From Phialophora verrucosa (Eukaryota; Ascomycota; Eurotiomycetes; Chaetothyriales; Herpotrichiellaceae): 64,000 nt of DNA. The stretch is from the NCBI GenBank assembly GCA_002099365.1, contig MSED01000005.1:372001-436000 (forward strand), read 5' to 3'. The notes beneath the pieces are model-generated. The model ran no database searches. It was given only the letters and a program-made list of their open reading frames with translations, and was not told the origin of the DNA. The position numbers and the translations under genes are program-made. Shown piece after piece: positions 54,162-64,000 of this stretch. The stretch's first letter is position 1. The number at the start of each line of letters is the position of its first letter.

Positions 54162-56735
54162 ATGTCCACGGACGATGGCAAGCCTACGCGCTTCCCATTG
54201 CCCTCAAGGGAAGCTTTCATCCGCCCTATCTCTGCTCTAGCTCGACACCGAGTCCATCAGCTTTCAGACATACGTGAAGTTTCTGCATCTTCGAGAACTG
54301 CTACGGTTGGGAATCCCGCACAAGCATGGGCCGATGGTAGCAGAGACAGACCGCAAACACCCCTAGCCCATGCCGACTCTCTTTCACATACAACATCGTC
54401 CGAGTATCTTACTCCCACAGCATTCCGTGGCGGTCCGGGCAATGCTCTCTCAGGCTTGGGTAGTCGAGCGACAAGTGCAATCAGCCTACCTCACCGGGCC
54501 GTCCCCGAAAGAAGGTCGTCCGCGAATATATTCTCACGCAGCCTTGGAGGTTCAGGGCAAATTTCCATGCGAGAAATGGCGACATGGAGGATTCCGGAAT
54601 TGGACGGTACCAGCACAGTTATTCCGAACAGAGGACGAGCTGAGTCGCCAGTTCGCCAATCAATAGGCCGAGCAGCTCAATCATCAGAGATCCTCCGGCC
54701 CTCCCTTGCGCGTACCTTCATTCGTACCTCACCGCCTCATGAAGTCTTGGACAACGGTAGCAGCCGACATCCTCGAGTCGAGCTATCAATCAGCCTGCCC
54801 TCTCCGCTGTGTGTCGGAGGGGGGACCCTGGAGGGACAGTTGACCATTCAGGTTGACGGTGGAGTTGCACGAAACCCAAAGACGAAGCCAATGTACATCA
54901 CGCGGGCTTGTGTGGATGTCATTGGTGTGGAGGAGATATCTGACGGCCGTCGTTGGGTGTTCTTGTCCCTTGCAACGGAACTGTTCGACAAGGAAAACCC
55001 ACCTCCACCATCGTTGGTCACCTCTCAGCATCCGCAGCCTGGCCCCGACTTGTGGTGGGAGATGAAATCAGCAACATCAGTCATTCCATTCTGCGTTAAT
55101 CTTCCTCTGAAGCTAGGCCCGCCTCCGTATTCCTCCAAACAAGCTTCGATTCGATACTTGCTTTGCCCGTCGGTCGTGGTCAAAACAGGAGACAAACGGA
55201 TCGTCATTAGACAGACATGGAACGTCCAGATGCTTACGGTGCATGACCCAGAAAAGGCCTTGGCAAGTCTCGCAAGTCCTCTCCTAGCCACAGACGCTCT
55301 ATATCTAACACGAGAGCCCGATATCCAAACAGTAAAGCTGACTGCCGGTCTGCATCGTCAAACTTGGGTCAACGGGGGCATGATTTTCATCGATATCCAC
55401 GTCGCCAACACCACAGCAAAGGCAGTCAAGAAAATCGAGGTTCAACTCGAGAAATCGACACTGTGGTACACCCATGCAGCTGCAGGAACCGCAGAGAAAA
55501 GCGCGAACTACCTCCGCCTTCCCAAGCGAACAGATACCGAGGTTGTCAGTGGCACTACTCTGAAGAGATCATCTGCTTGGCGAGGAGTTCCTGCGCACTC
55601 GTCAGATGTTCGGACCATCGAGCTGGAAGCTCCACGCGGACATGTGACGATCAGCACCGGAAGGTTCTTTGAGGTCAGATACTTCGTCAACGTTGTTGTG
55701 ACGCTGAAGATGTTCAGGACGGTGGCGGTCCAATTGCCTGTTACAATCATACCCACCAACTCTTTGGATATCCCACCCAACTCTCTCGCGCAGGTCGCTG
55801 CTTCAATCGAAGCTAAGAGAGCCAAAACAGTACCGGTGCCACCTAGCGGGCCCAGTCATGCCACCTTCCATCAAGGCCAAGCTTTTGAGATCCCGGTTCG
55901 ACGTTCTATTGAGCGAGCTAGGCAAGTGGTACCGCTTCCGCCGGCTGACCTCTACGACCTCAAGAATGACGTTGACAAGTCCCCGCGTCGGTCGCTCCAT
56001 ACTCATGACCATTGCACAGACGGACTAATTGATCCGACAACGGATGAAAACACCGCACCAGGGCGTCATAGTCGGGCATTGTCCTCGCACCATCATCTCC
56101 ATCGACATGCAAGCTGTTACCACTGCCATATTGCTCCCGAGAACAACACCCCTGCACAGCGACATGGCCCACGGCTGCCCAGACTCCAAGTTTCGACATC
56201 GGGTCTCGGATTTTCTGAGTCCGAATTCGAGATTCCTCCTGATTCACCCCCTCGCAAAGTCATGCTAAGCGAGGAGGAGCGCAACATGATCAACCGAGAG
56301 AGGGAACTCCAGAACCGGCAGCAGCAGATTCAACGAAAGCAAAAGAAGCCAAGCGGAGAGATCAAGCGAGGAGATCCACGTCGTACATCAAAAGATCTCC
56401 CCGGCTACAACAATGTAGTTGCTGATCCCAGTGTTGCTCCCAAATTGTCCGACATTGGGAATTTCAATCCAGAAGGATTCAGGAGTCGAAGTACGAGCAT
56501 GAAATTGAAGGATCCATGGCTTCCGCCCAGCGGTGCTGCAGTCATGAGGTCAAGATCGAAGACAAGCCCGGATGGGCCGAGATATCGGTCTAGCATCAGC
56601 AAGCCGCGCCGAAAGTCGAGCCCAGACAGACATGAGCGCGCTCGCGCATCAGTCGATGGCACGGCGTATGCTCCACCTCGGCGCAGAATCAGCAAGGACA
56701 TGAATGGCGGAGGAAGCCTGGATCAGCTTTTTTGA
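54162..56735 (+). CDS. Arrestin-like protein
   Basis: The main exon gives 857 residues from the first ATG (the frame is open back to 54117, so a spliced 5' extension is possible). Residues about 1-200 are disordered and Ser/Arg-rich. About 200-340 resemble an arrestin N-domain, including LSISLPSPLCVGGGTLEGQL. About 345-520 resemble the arrestin C-domain: QTVKLTAGLHRQTWVNGGMIFI, HVANTTAKAVKKIEVQL and GHVTISTGRFFEVRYFVNVVVTLKMF. The C-terminal 300 residues are disordered with His-rich, Arg/Ser-rich and Lys-rich patches, ending KDMNGGGSLDQLF. Fungal alpha-arrestins recruit Rsp5-type ubiquitin ligases to membrane transporters; no clear PPxY is seen in the main text, so such a role is inference. 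Confidence 0.82.
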   Translation: MSTDDGKPTRFPLPSREAFIRPISALARHRVHQLSDIREVSASSRTATVGNPAQAWADGSRDRPQTPLAHADSLSHTTSSEYLTPTAFRGGPGNALSGLGSRATSAISLPHRAVPERRSSANIFSRSLGGSGQISMREMATWRIPELDGTSTVIPNRGRAESPVRQSIGRAAQSSEILRPSLARTFIRTSPPHEVLDNGSSRHPRVELSISLPSPLCVGGGTLEGQLTIQVDGGVARNPKTKPMYITRACVDVIGVEEISDGRRWVFLSLATELFDKENPPPPSLVTSQHPQPGPDLWWEMKSATSVIPFCVNLPLKLGPPPYSSKQASIRYLLCPSVVVKTGDKRIVIRQTWNVQMLTVHDPEKALASLASPLLATDALYLTREPDIQTVKLTAGLHRQTWVNGGMIFIDIHVANTTAKAVKKIEVQLEKSTLWYTHAAAGTAEKSANYLRLPKRTDTEVVSGTTLKRSSAWRGVPAHSSDVRTIELEAPRGHVTISTGRFFEVRYFVNVVVTLKMFRTVAVQLPVTIIPTNSLDIPPNSLAQVAASIEAKRAKTVPVPPSGPSHATFHQGQAFEIPVRRSIERARQVVPLPPADLYDLKNDVDKSPRRSLHTHDHCTDGLIDPTTDENTAPGRHSRALSSHHHLHRHASCYHCHIAPENNTPAQRHGPRLPRLQVSTSGLGFSESEFEIPPDSPPRKVMLSEEERNMINRERELQNRQQQIQRKQKKPSGEIKRGDPRRTSKDLPGYNNVVADPSVAPKLSDIGNFNPEGFRSRSTSMKLKDPWLPPSGAAVMRSRSKTSPDGPRYRSSISKPRRKSSPDRHERARASVDGTAYAPPRRRISKDMNGGGSLDQLF

Positions 56736-57508
56736 GGCGAGGAGACCTAGTCTCGGTATGGGCATACTCATAGTATATCAGTGGTCTGTATTTACCAAGG
56801 CACTCTGGAGGCCATCGGGTCACAAAGTTGGGACTCTGGATATCACAGTAGAGAGGCAGCTCGCTCACCCTATACATACGCCGTCATAGACATAGGATAT
56901 TGAGCATCTCGACCTCTGCACTCGGTCCCGCCGGCTATCACTGGGTGCCGCGTAACGACCCGAGGTTCAACTTCGGATGATCAGTGACAGCCTCGTCAGC
57001 CCCTCCCGTCTTCTTCTCCAACTGGAGAGCAGTGCTCGAGTCATTGTCGTCCTGCCGTGATGCTGCCTTGAATACCTCATAGACAAGTCACAGGCCGCAT
57101 TGATTTGAGACGCTGTTCCTCGATATCGTTGCAATCTGGAAGCCTCGCACCCCTCGTCATAGCCAGCACGACGCAAACGCAGTTCGGTGGCTGGGCATCG
57201 TCTCCACAAGCCAGATTGCCTTGATAGTCCTAAAGAACTGAGACTAGGAATTTCTCTTTACGCAAACAGAGCGGTAGTATTGCCTTCAATCAAGCACGGA
57301 ACAGTCATCCGGGTCGTCGAGGCACGGGGGGTTCTAGGATAAAGCCAACTCAGCCCGAAGAAAAAGGGTCACACAACCCGAGGTGGTTCTAAGAGAGTGT
57401 CAGCACGAACCGAGCTTGACGCAGTGCTCGCGTTTGGAAAGAAAGCATCCGGCTAGAGGAGAAGGAAGAGGCCAAGCAGGTCTTGATCCGCGGGTCGGGC
57501 TCCGGGAA
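56736..57508. other. Intergenic region
   Basis: 3' flank of the arrestin-like gene and promoter of the next SDR gene. I see no gene or repeat. Confidence 0.65.
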
Positions 57509-58789
57509 ATGGCGGAGATCAAGGGTTTCGAGACGCTCTTCCGGCTTGACGGGAAGATTGCCGTCGTCACTGGAGGTTCGTATTTATGATTTTTATTTGT
57601 TTGAAACCCGTCGCGCGTTCAGTACATAACGCTGCAGATGGAAGGCCCGTCCGGGGCGGTGTTCCGCGAGCATAATACCGTCTACCTGGCGAACCGACTG
57701 GCTCCTATTCTCCCTCTCTATCGTTCATATGTGGCTTCTTCTCGCTGACACACCACTGACCGAGCACACAGGCTCCCGCGGCATTGGGCTCTACTGCGCG
57801 ACGGCCTTCCTCCTGGCCGGATGCGCCAAAGTCATCATCACGGCGCGGGACGCCAAGAATCTCGACGCCGCGGTGCAGAAGCTCAACGCGCTCCCGGGCA
57901 TCAAGGGCGTGGCGGTCTCGATCCCCGCGAACGTGGGGCATACGGACCAGATCGAACGGTTCGTCAAGGACGTCGAAGCGGAGATCGAGAAGGACGCGGG
58001 AGGCGCAGGCGCAGGGCCAGGACTGAAAGGGAAGAAGCGCGGGCTGGATATCTTGGTCGCGAACGCGGCGGCGAGTTGGGGAGGGCCGTTCGAGGAGTTT
58101 GAGGACTGGAAGAGTATCAAGACGTTGGAACTGAATGTGAGGGGGGTGTTTAACCTGTGCAGGTTGTGAGTATTTTCCTCTCCCCCTCCCGGTCGTCCTG
58201 TACATTCCTGTCCCAACCGCGCCTCGTCACTACTCCAGCGGTCGCTGTTGAGAGGACCTACGTGGATCGAGGATGTGGAGAATGGATGGTTCGCAGCTGA
58301 CGTCGTTGACCTACCAGGATGGTGCCACTCCTGTCCCGGCCCGCAACGCCGGGCGACCCTTCCAGGATCCTCATCACCTCGTCCGTCGGCGGGATCATCG
58401 TGCCCCATGTCGGAGAGCGCGGGGCGATCATGTACAGCGTGTCCAAGGCCGCGGCGCACCACCTGGGGAGAAACCTAGCGTTGGAGCTGGCGCCCAAGAA
58501 CATCACGACCAACATCGTCGCGCCGGGCTTCTTCCCCTCCAGACTGGCGGGTCCGCAGATCGAACATCTCGGCGGAGTGGACGTCGTGGGGAAGCAGAAC
58601 CCGCTTGGACGCTTGGGATTGCCCGAGGATATCGCGGGGGTGGTGCTGTATCTTTGTAGTCGCGCCGGGAGCTACGTGAACGGCGAGGACATTAGTATTG
58701 ACGGCGGCGCCAGGCTGAGGGTCGGAACACATCCCGGGAGTCTGGATGACAGAGGGAAGGCTGCCGCTGCGAGGGACAATAAATTGTGA
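57509..58789 (+). CDS. Classical short-chain dehydrogenase/reductase
   Basis: Three exons (57509..57575, 57772..58165, 58318..58789; introns 196 and 152 nt) give 310 residues. The cofactor motif TGGSRGIG (21-28) spans the first splice. LVANAAASWGG is the NNAG-equivalent; the catalytic Ser lies in ITSSVGG (about 175), and YSVSK gives Tyr193 and Lys197. The C-terminal part (VAPGFFPSRL, NPLGRLGLPEDIAGVVLYLCSRAGSYVNGEDISIDGG) is standard for SDRs that oxidise or reduce carbonyl or hydroxy groups. Cofactor: the Arg after TGGS favours NADP. The C-terminus is short and polar. The substrate is unknown. It is convergent with the Glyoxalase_3 gene. Confidence 0.92.
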
Positions 58790-59305
58790 TGATCCCCGAT
58801 GGCCTCGGTGTTGGATAGATTGGGATCGGACTGAACAACGAAAAGGAGGGACGAGCCTTAGCCGCCTTGCCGTCTCGGCCGTGGAAATTATGCTTTGATC
58901 CCAATTGCTTCGATCTCTCCTTGGACAAGCAGTCGTTCTTATTCAACGCAGATGCTGCGTTGTCAACAATCGAAGGAGGGTACGCAGAGGCAATGTGTGG
59001 AAAGCGTACGGCGATAGATAATCTATCAGTAAGACATTCAAGGGGGGAAAGAATTTCCTCAAGCCTGCGCCGCCAAATCGCTCGCAATCCGATATATCGG
59101 AGGCAGGGTCAGCCGCCGTCACATCGCGAGTTTGAACATAGGTCCGGCCAATTCAGGCACAACCCATGATCTTCGGTGCCGGTACCCTACCATTGCAGTC
59201 TTGACAACTGCTTACCCCCGAGTCAAAAGGGCGGTTGAATTGCCCCTGCCCACTGCTTCCTGCTACCACCACTGACTGCCCTCATCCCCCCTTCCGCTCG
59301 CTCGA
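58790..59305. other. Convergent intergenic region
   Basis: The 3' to 3' spacer between the SDR and Glyoxalase_3 genes. I see no gene or repeat. Confidence 0.7.
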
Positions 59306-60477
59306 TCATCGGGGTCCGTCTTGCCAGAACCCCACCGGCTCCTTGACTAGGACCAGACTCGCTCCAATCCCCTCACTATCAAGCGGCGCCTCGTCCACCT
59401 CATCCTCGCCTTTGGCCTCTGCAAAGATCCGCACTTCTCTTATCCCCACGCCTCGCTCCCTGACCCACGCCTCGTCATCTTGATCCCTCGGCGCCCGAAT
59501 CTCGATGCCCACTCTGCCCCGCAAAGCCTTCATCGCCTGCTCGTCTGCATTCGGCGTGCTGAGCAGGAAACTCACGCTCGTGGTCGGGGAGTACCGATAC
59601 CCGCCGTGGACGTTTGCCTCGACGCCCAGCACAGAGCTGTACAAGCGAATGTAGCTGTCAATGCTGTCCTCCGGCACCACCACCTCGACGGAGACAATCC
59701 CCCTCGCGCCACAGGGATGCGTCTCCGAGATATGCTTCTCCGCGTACGGGACACGCAACGCCCGGTCCGTGACGTCGTGGCAGAAGAAGGGCGTATCCAG
59801 GCGTCCGGTGGGGAAGAACTTCTCCAGCGGCCTTGGGAGGCTGGGCGCGTCATCGTCCAGTAGCGGCTTGGTGACGTGCCATTTGACGTCTTGTCCGTCC
59901 TTGCGTTTCCGGCCGCCAGCGAGAGGTTCTTTGTATCGGACGCCCAATCCGCCGTCCCCACCGGCAGCACTTCCCGCCTCGGCTTCTAATCGCTCGGTGA
60001 CTTCGTTGAACGTGTCCTGCGCCGATGAGGGTGTCGTGAGCGCAAAATCAATCAGACCCGGGGATTTCCTGGCCCAGTCGAAGAATTCTTTGGGTTGACT
60101 GATCCAGTTGATAAGTTCGATGTACGTCCCGTCGGGGAAGATGATCAGTTTGTTGCGTGAAGAGCCGCCTGCAGAATGTCAGATGAGGTTGATGGACGGG
60201 AATCAGAAGGCAAGGGGAAGACACAGCGGAAAATGAGAGCGACGAGGGGGAAGAAACGTGGCGCCCACCCTTCCGGTACGCGAGATCTAGGCAGGAGAAG
60301 TCGTTGAGAGCAGAGCAGACCGAACAGGGCAGGACACTCAAACTCACCGGCATGCGTGCCCCCCTCGATGATGGTGAAATTCTTCGTCAACCACTCCGGC
60401 GGGTTCTCAAAGTCTGGTGTATCAAGCAGGAGAATGACATGGTCGAAGCTGTACGACGAGACCGGCACGCCCGCCAT
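59306..60477 (-). CDS. Glyoxalase-like domain protein (Glyoxalase_3)
   Basis: Two exons on the minus strand (60477..60348 and 60168..59306; GTGAGT...CTGCAG) give 330 residues. It begins SFDHVILLLDTPDF, with the first metal-ligand-type His of the vicinal-oxygen-chelate fold, then GGTHAG and, after the splice, NKLIIFPDGTYIELINW, with the family's Glu. The second half (SETHPCGARGIVSVEVVVPEDS and following) forms the repeat of the fold. This fits Glyoxalase_3 (PF13468), a common fungal family with unknown substrates. The Cys-Gly-Ala segment is a conserved mark. It is a soluble cytosolic protein; no targeting signal is seen. Confidence 0.88.
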
Positions 60478-61307
60478 TCTGGTGCGATGTGATGTGGAGT
60501 ATGAGATGAGACGTGATGTAATGACTTCTACGCAGGACGCTGCCACGCCGGTTCACTGTTATGCAGGTTCGAGATCGAGACCACGAGTCAAGCGAAAGGG
60601 AAGCGGCGGATTGAAGTGCGAGATGCGGTTGGAATACGAGCCTCGAATACGAAGCACGACATACGCGGCAAACTCCGCGTGGACCGCGTCGAAGTCATTG
60701 GAGAAAGAAACCGTCGACAACAATGGTATAAATGGGGGGGGAGATAGATAAACACTCTGGAGCACAGCATGGCATATACTGTGAAATCTTTCTTCGCTCC
60801 AATCAATACCGGAACACGCGCCTTTCGTGTAGCAATCAGGCGGAGGCCTGCCAATGTTCACCCAACGAACGGGCTTGGTAGACATCTCTTGGTACGTGAC
60901 AACCCGTGCTGTCACAGAAAGACGAGCGCTGCAAGTTCTCTCGTCCGTGCTGCTCCCAAGGGCTTCGCTGCTCGCTACCCGCCTCCTGCCAATGAAGCTC
61001 CAAATTTCCGCTTCTGTACCGCAGGCAACCGCATGTCGTCGGGTGGTTGGTGTTTAGTGCCCAGGCGACGGCAGTAGATGTCAAACGCCATCATTTCATC
61101 ATGCAAGTCAGAGACATTAGGCTGCAGGATCGAGTCTCTCTTTCCTTGTGGGTGCTCTGAACTCGGCCCACATCCGTCATTCCGCCCCGTGAATACCCAG
61201 AGATTGGTTGTATGGTACACTTCGTTTGGGCTTTCGTACTCCATCAACACCGTCGCCGAAAGTGAAGAACGTGGTCGCATATTTTCACAGCTTTCTATTC
61301 ATATCCT
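60478..61307. other. Intergenic region
   Basis: Promoter of the Glyoxalase_3 gene (minus strand reads left) and 3' flank of the PP4 subunit gene. Several frames of 60-130 codons look like noise. I see no gene. Confidence 0.6.
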
Positions 61308-63958
61308 CTACTCCTTGGTCGTCACTGGCTGTTGATGACTCCGCAGCTTCGTATCCGCTCTCGTTGTCGCCGCCTCCTCAGCCTTGTTCGTTACATTCGA
61401 CAGAGTGATGGCGATCTTCCGTGGTTTGCGTCCTTCGACATGGTTCTCTGTATCCATGCTGTTCGTCGACACACTGTTGGCATTCTCACCCGCCGCCTGT
61501 TTGGACCGCAAAAAACCCTTCTTCCGGCGTAAGGACCCCTGTGATGCGAGACTGGAATTACTTGACGTGGAATTCCGGCGTTTCGGCCCTCCGGAGAGCT
61601 TGCTCAGCTCGTCTTCATCGTCGTCTTCTTGCCTCCTACGCTTCTCAGTAACTCTTTCCGGAGGTTGTTGTAATTCTGCCTCCGCAGCGGACTTGATCTC
61701 TGGGGAAGGCTGGAGCTTCTTCTCAGGCGACGTCCTTGCTTCGGGAGAGGAAGCATCCTTGTTGCTCTCTGGTGTGAGCGGGGTTGTAGGGGTGGCGTCG
61801 GCTTTATTCCCCATCGCCTCGTCCTCATCGTCGTCGGGATAGTCGACAAGGGGCTTCCCGATCGGACTGGCCCCGCCATTCATCATCTCGGACTTCATCC
61901 TTCTGCGATGCCACTGCATCCGCTCTGATACGTCTTCGGCGTTCTCGCGGTCTGGGTCCTCTTCGCCTGGTTCCTCGTCGTCATCCGAGGTGTTGAAGTA
62001 GTCCTCTGCGCTTACGTCCATTTCTGGTAAGCCTTGCCACCGTCCATTAATGTGCGTTCGGTTCATTGGAGGAGTCGCATCGTCCTGACTAAACAAGGTG
62101 TGCTCTGGCTCTGGATGGTCATTTGTCAGCTGTTCGTATCTCATCAGCAGGTTCTCAAAAGTATCGACGTAGGTGATGTCTTGGAGTTTCTGCCGGTAGT
62201 GATCTCCGAGGTGAATGATGATCGGCTTTATCGCCTCTTTGCGGATAAATTCGAACATTTCTAGACACGCCGAATTGAGGAGGTTGTCTCGCGGCATGGT
62301 GTCCATGACAATTCCCAGAATAGCATCGAACGCGTCACTTTTGATGACTTGAGCAGCATAGAATGGGTCCTGTAGTGAGACTGCCGTTCGGAAGAATTTC
62401 AACGCTGTCAATTTCAGCGGCTTCTGCGGTACCTGCAACAGCTGAGCCACGCGGGCTGCCAGCTTCTCGGACAAGACAAAAGGTCGGCTTCTTATGGAGT
62501 GTTGGCGTAAGAAAAAGGACAGTATCTCGACGAGGTACGAAAATAATGACACTTCTTGGTAGCTGAAATTCTGCATCGATTCCCGAGACTCGAGGCTTCT
62601 GAGCGGTAGAAACAGCTTACGACATGAGCGGTCAAAGTTGTCCTGAGCAAATTGCTCGTTGGCTTGTTGGGTTGGTGTCATCTGTGGTCGCGAGAGTTTG
62701 GTCATGAACTCGGAATTTTGTCGAGCTCCCATGGGGTCGTTGGAGGGCGGTTGTGGATCGAGGAGGATCTTGATGGCATCGGCCAACTGGTTCTTCACAC
62801 CGAGATCGGTCTCGGCGTGCAACAACTCGATAAGGGTGTCGGTCAGGGGAACCTTCTTCTCCGAAACAGCCTTGAGCATGTAGCTCCTCATCATATTCGG
62901 ATCGTGATCGAGAAGTGCCACGAGGATATCAATGCCTGTCGTTCTCATTGACGGCTCGGGGTGCTTGACGGCGAAGGTAATGACGGCGAAGAGGCCATGG
63001 GCAATGAAATTGTTCAGGAGGTTCGCTCTCGACTGCATCTGCAGTGTCTTTGCGATGGCCGCACACTGCTGCAAGAAATGCACTGCCTGTTCCTTCCGCT
63101 TGATGTCGGTGTTGTCATGGTTAAATATGCCAAACAGTTCTTTCAGAAAGGCAGTGTTGCCTTGCAGATGTTGCACAATGTCGACTTGATTAAAGAAGAT
63201 GAGGGAATTAAGGACACCAAAGGTGGGATCGTCCAGGATGCGAGCCAGCACGACATCCTTCAAGTACTGTAAGCGCCATGTCTGGCGGATCTTTTGCTTG
63301 ATGTTTTGATCCTTGATCTCCACCACCTCCTTGTACCTCGATTCATCCGAAAGGTATTGACGGTGATTTGCTTTATGCGTGGGGAAGTCAGGATCATACT
63401 CGAGCGCCCCGACCACGCCAATGATTATATCGTCGGTGACCAGGTGCTCGATGATGGTGTTATCATTCATCAGGATCAAGGCCTTCATGATATTGCATAG
63501 TCGGTGTAAATCCGGCAAACTTTCGAGATCCTCTGCCATTTCGACTAGCGGTATTAATTTAAGCAGGTACTCTTCTCGAATCAGAAATTTGGCCAGAGCT
63601 TCGCGTCCACCTTGAGTGATGCTCGCATGCCGAATCGATTGTTCGATTTCGTCGAGGTTGCTCAGCTCGGGGGGGTTGAGGGTGAAGGATGTCGTGATAT
63701 TATCGAGCGCATCGTCCGAAAGCCCATCGTCTGCAATGAGAATCAGCATACCGCGTGGACGGCTGGGCGCATTGAGTGCGTACCCGGAAGAGCCAGCAGC
63801 TGCTGCTGCACCTGGTGAACAAATTCCCTAAAACGATATCAGAACGCGGCACGATGAAAGCCGTTGTTCTCCATACCATATCACCGCGCACCCTTCAGCC
63901 TCTTGAAAACTGAGAGCCATATCCATGCCATTGGTCTCGGTCCATACGATGAGTGTAT
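61308..63958 (-). CDS. psy2: PP4 regulatory subunit 3 (Psy2/SMEK/Falafel), 5' end outside window
   Basis: Three exons visible on the minus strand (63958..63877, 63827..63784, 63730..61308). An intron boundary (TAATAG) sits at 63959, and further N-terminal exons lie beyond the window. The first visible exon (TLIVWTE, MDMALSFQEAEGC) is the end of the EVH1/RanBD-like domain. Then comes the SMK-1 domain and armadillo-like repeats (LAKFLIREEYLLKLIPLVEMAEDLESL, LHRLCNIMKALILMNDNTIIEHLV, PDFPTHKANHRQYL, QHLQGN...). The C-terminal 250 residues are acidic, Ser/Pro-rich and disordered with basic patches. The protein directs PP4 phosphatase to substrates in DNA-damage recovery and transcription. The visible part is about 850 residues and looks complete at the C-terminus. 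Confidence 0.93.
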
Positions 63959-64000
63959 CTATTACGCGTCAGCCGCCACTGGATTCTCCATGCGCGCACT

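Noticed and set aside
1..64000. Search for a secondary-metabolite cluster around the P450, SDRs and nitroreductase
   Set aside because: No polyketide synthase, NRPS, terpene synthase or cluster regulator is present. The tailoring-type genes are far apart among housekeeping genes.
1..64000. tRNA, 5S rRNA, CRISPR arrays and transposable elements
   Set aside because: No box A/B pair with a foldable cloverleaf, no 5S-like block, no regularly spaced repeats, and no transposase or RT motifs were found by eye. A covariance-model scan was not possible.

Overview
This is a nuclear genome window from a filamentous ascomycete (Pezizomycotina). Genes are on both strands. Coding regions are interrupted by short introns, mostly 47-220 nt, with GT...AG borders and CTGAC/CTAAC-like branch points. 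Gene families such as the HET-domain, PTH-free DUF6454-like, pisatin-demethylase-like P450, fungal arrestin and Glyoxalase_3 proteins are typical of Eurotiomycetes, Dothideomycetes or Sordariomycetes. I cannot narrow the class from the sequence alone. I found no rRNA, tRNA, CRISPR array, transposase or reverse-transcriptase gene.

Layout: 0-9 kb holds an auxin-efflux-like (AEC) transporter, an SCP2-like/alpha-beta hydrolase fusion and a Ser/Thr-rich single-pass membrane protein. 9-19.5 kb holds a six-exon peroxisomal acyl-CoA oxidase, a membrane-anchored HET-domain protein convergent with it, a secreted DUF6454-like protein, a gene-poor 2.5 kb stretch and an extended SDR reductase. 20-27 kb holds an acyltransferase-3 membrane protein, an SLC35F-type transporter and ribosomal protein eS12. 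27-36 kb holds a large ankyrin/AT-hook/coiled-coil protein resembling the Set3-complex subunit Hos4, a divergent DFG10/SRD5A3 polyprenol reductase and a BCS1-like AAA ATPase. 37-44 kb holds a FIT-family lipid diphosphatase, a DOMON-cytochrome b561 protein, a small acidic two-exon protein and a nitroreductase. 45-52 kb holds a six-exon cytochrome P450, the ribosome-associated RGG protein Stm1/SERBP1 and an AP-1-like bZIP factor. 54-64 kb holds an arrestin-like protein, an SDR, a Glyoxalase_3 protein and the C-terminal part of PP4 regulatory subunit 3 (Psy2/SMEK), which runs off the window.

The window reads as mostly housekeeping and peripheral metabolism rather than one co-regulated cluster. 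Several products touch lipids (acyl-CoA oxidase, SCP2-hydrolase, FIT, DFG10, acyltransferase), but they are scattered and not arranged as a unit. Two genes act on the ribosome (eS12 and Stm1). Exon joins were inferred by reading frame, splice consensus and family similarity. Every multi-exon model given below sums to an open frame.

I did not find convincing evidence of a wholly new multi-gene system. The most unusual items are the HET protein with N-terminal membrane helices, the Hos4-like gene whose best start is GTG, a likely GC-AG intron in the bZIP gene, an initiator-codon-only exon in the eS12 gene, a 19-nt micro-exon in Stm1, an orphan split reading frame upstream of the arrestin gene, and short CACGC tracts found in three convergent intergenic regions.
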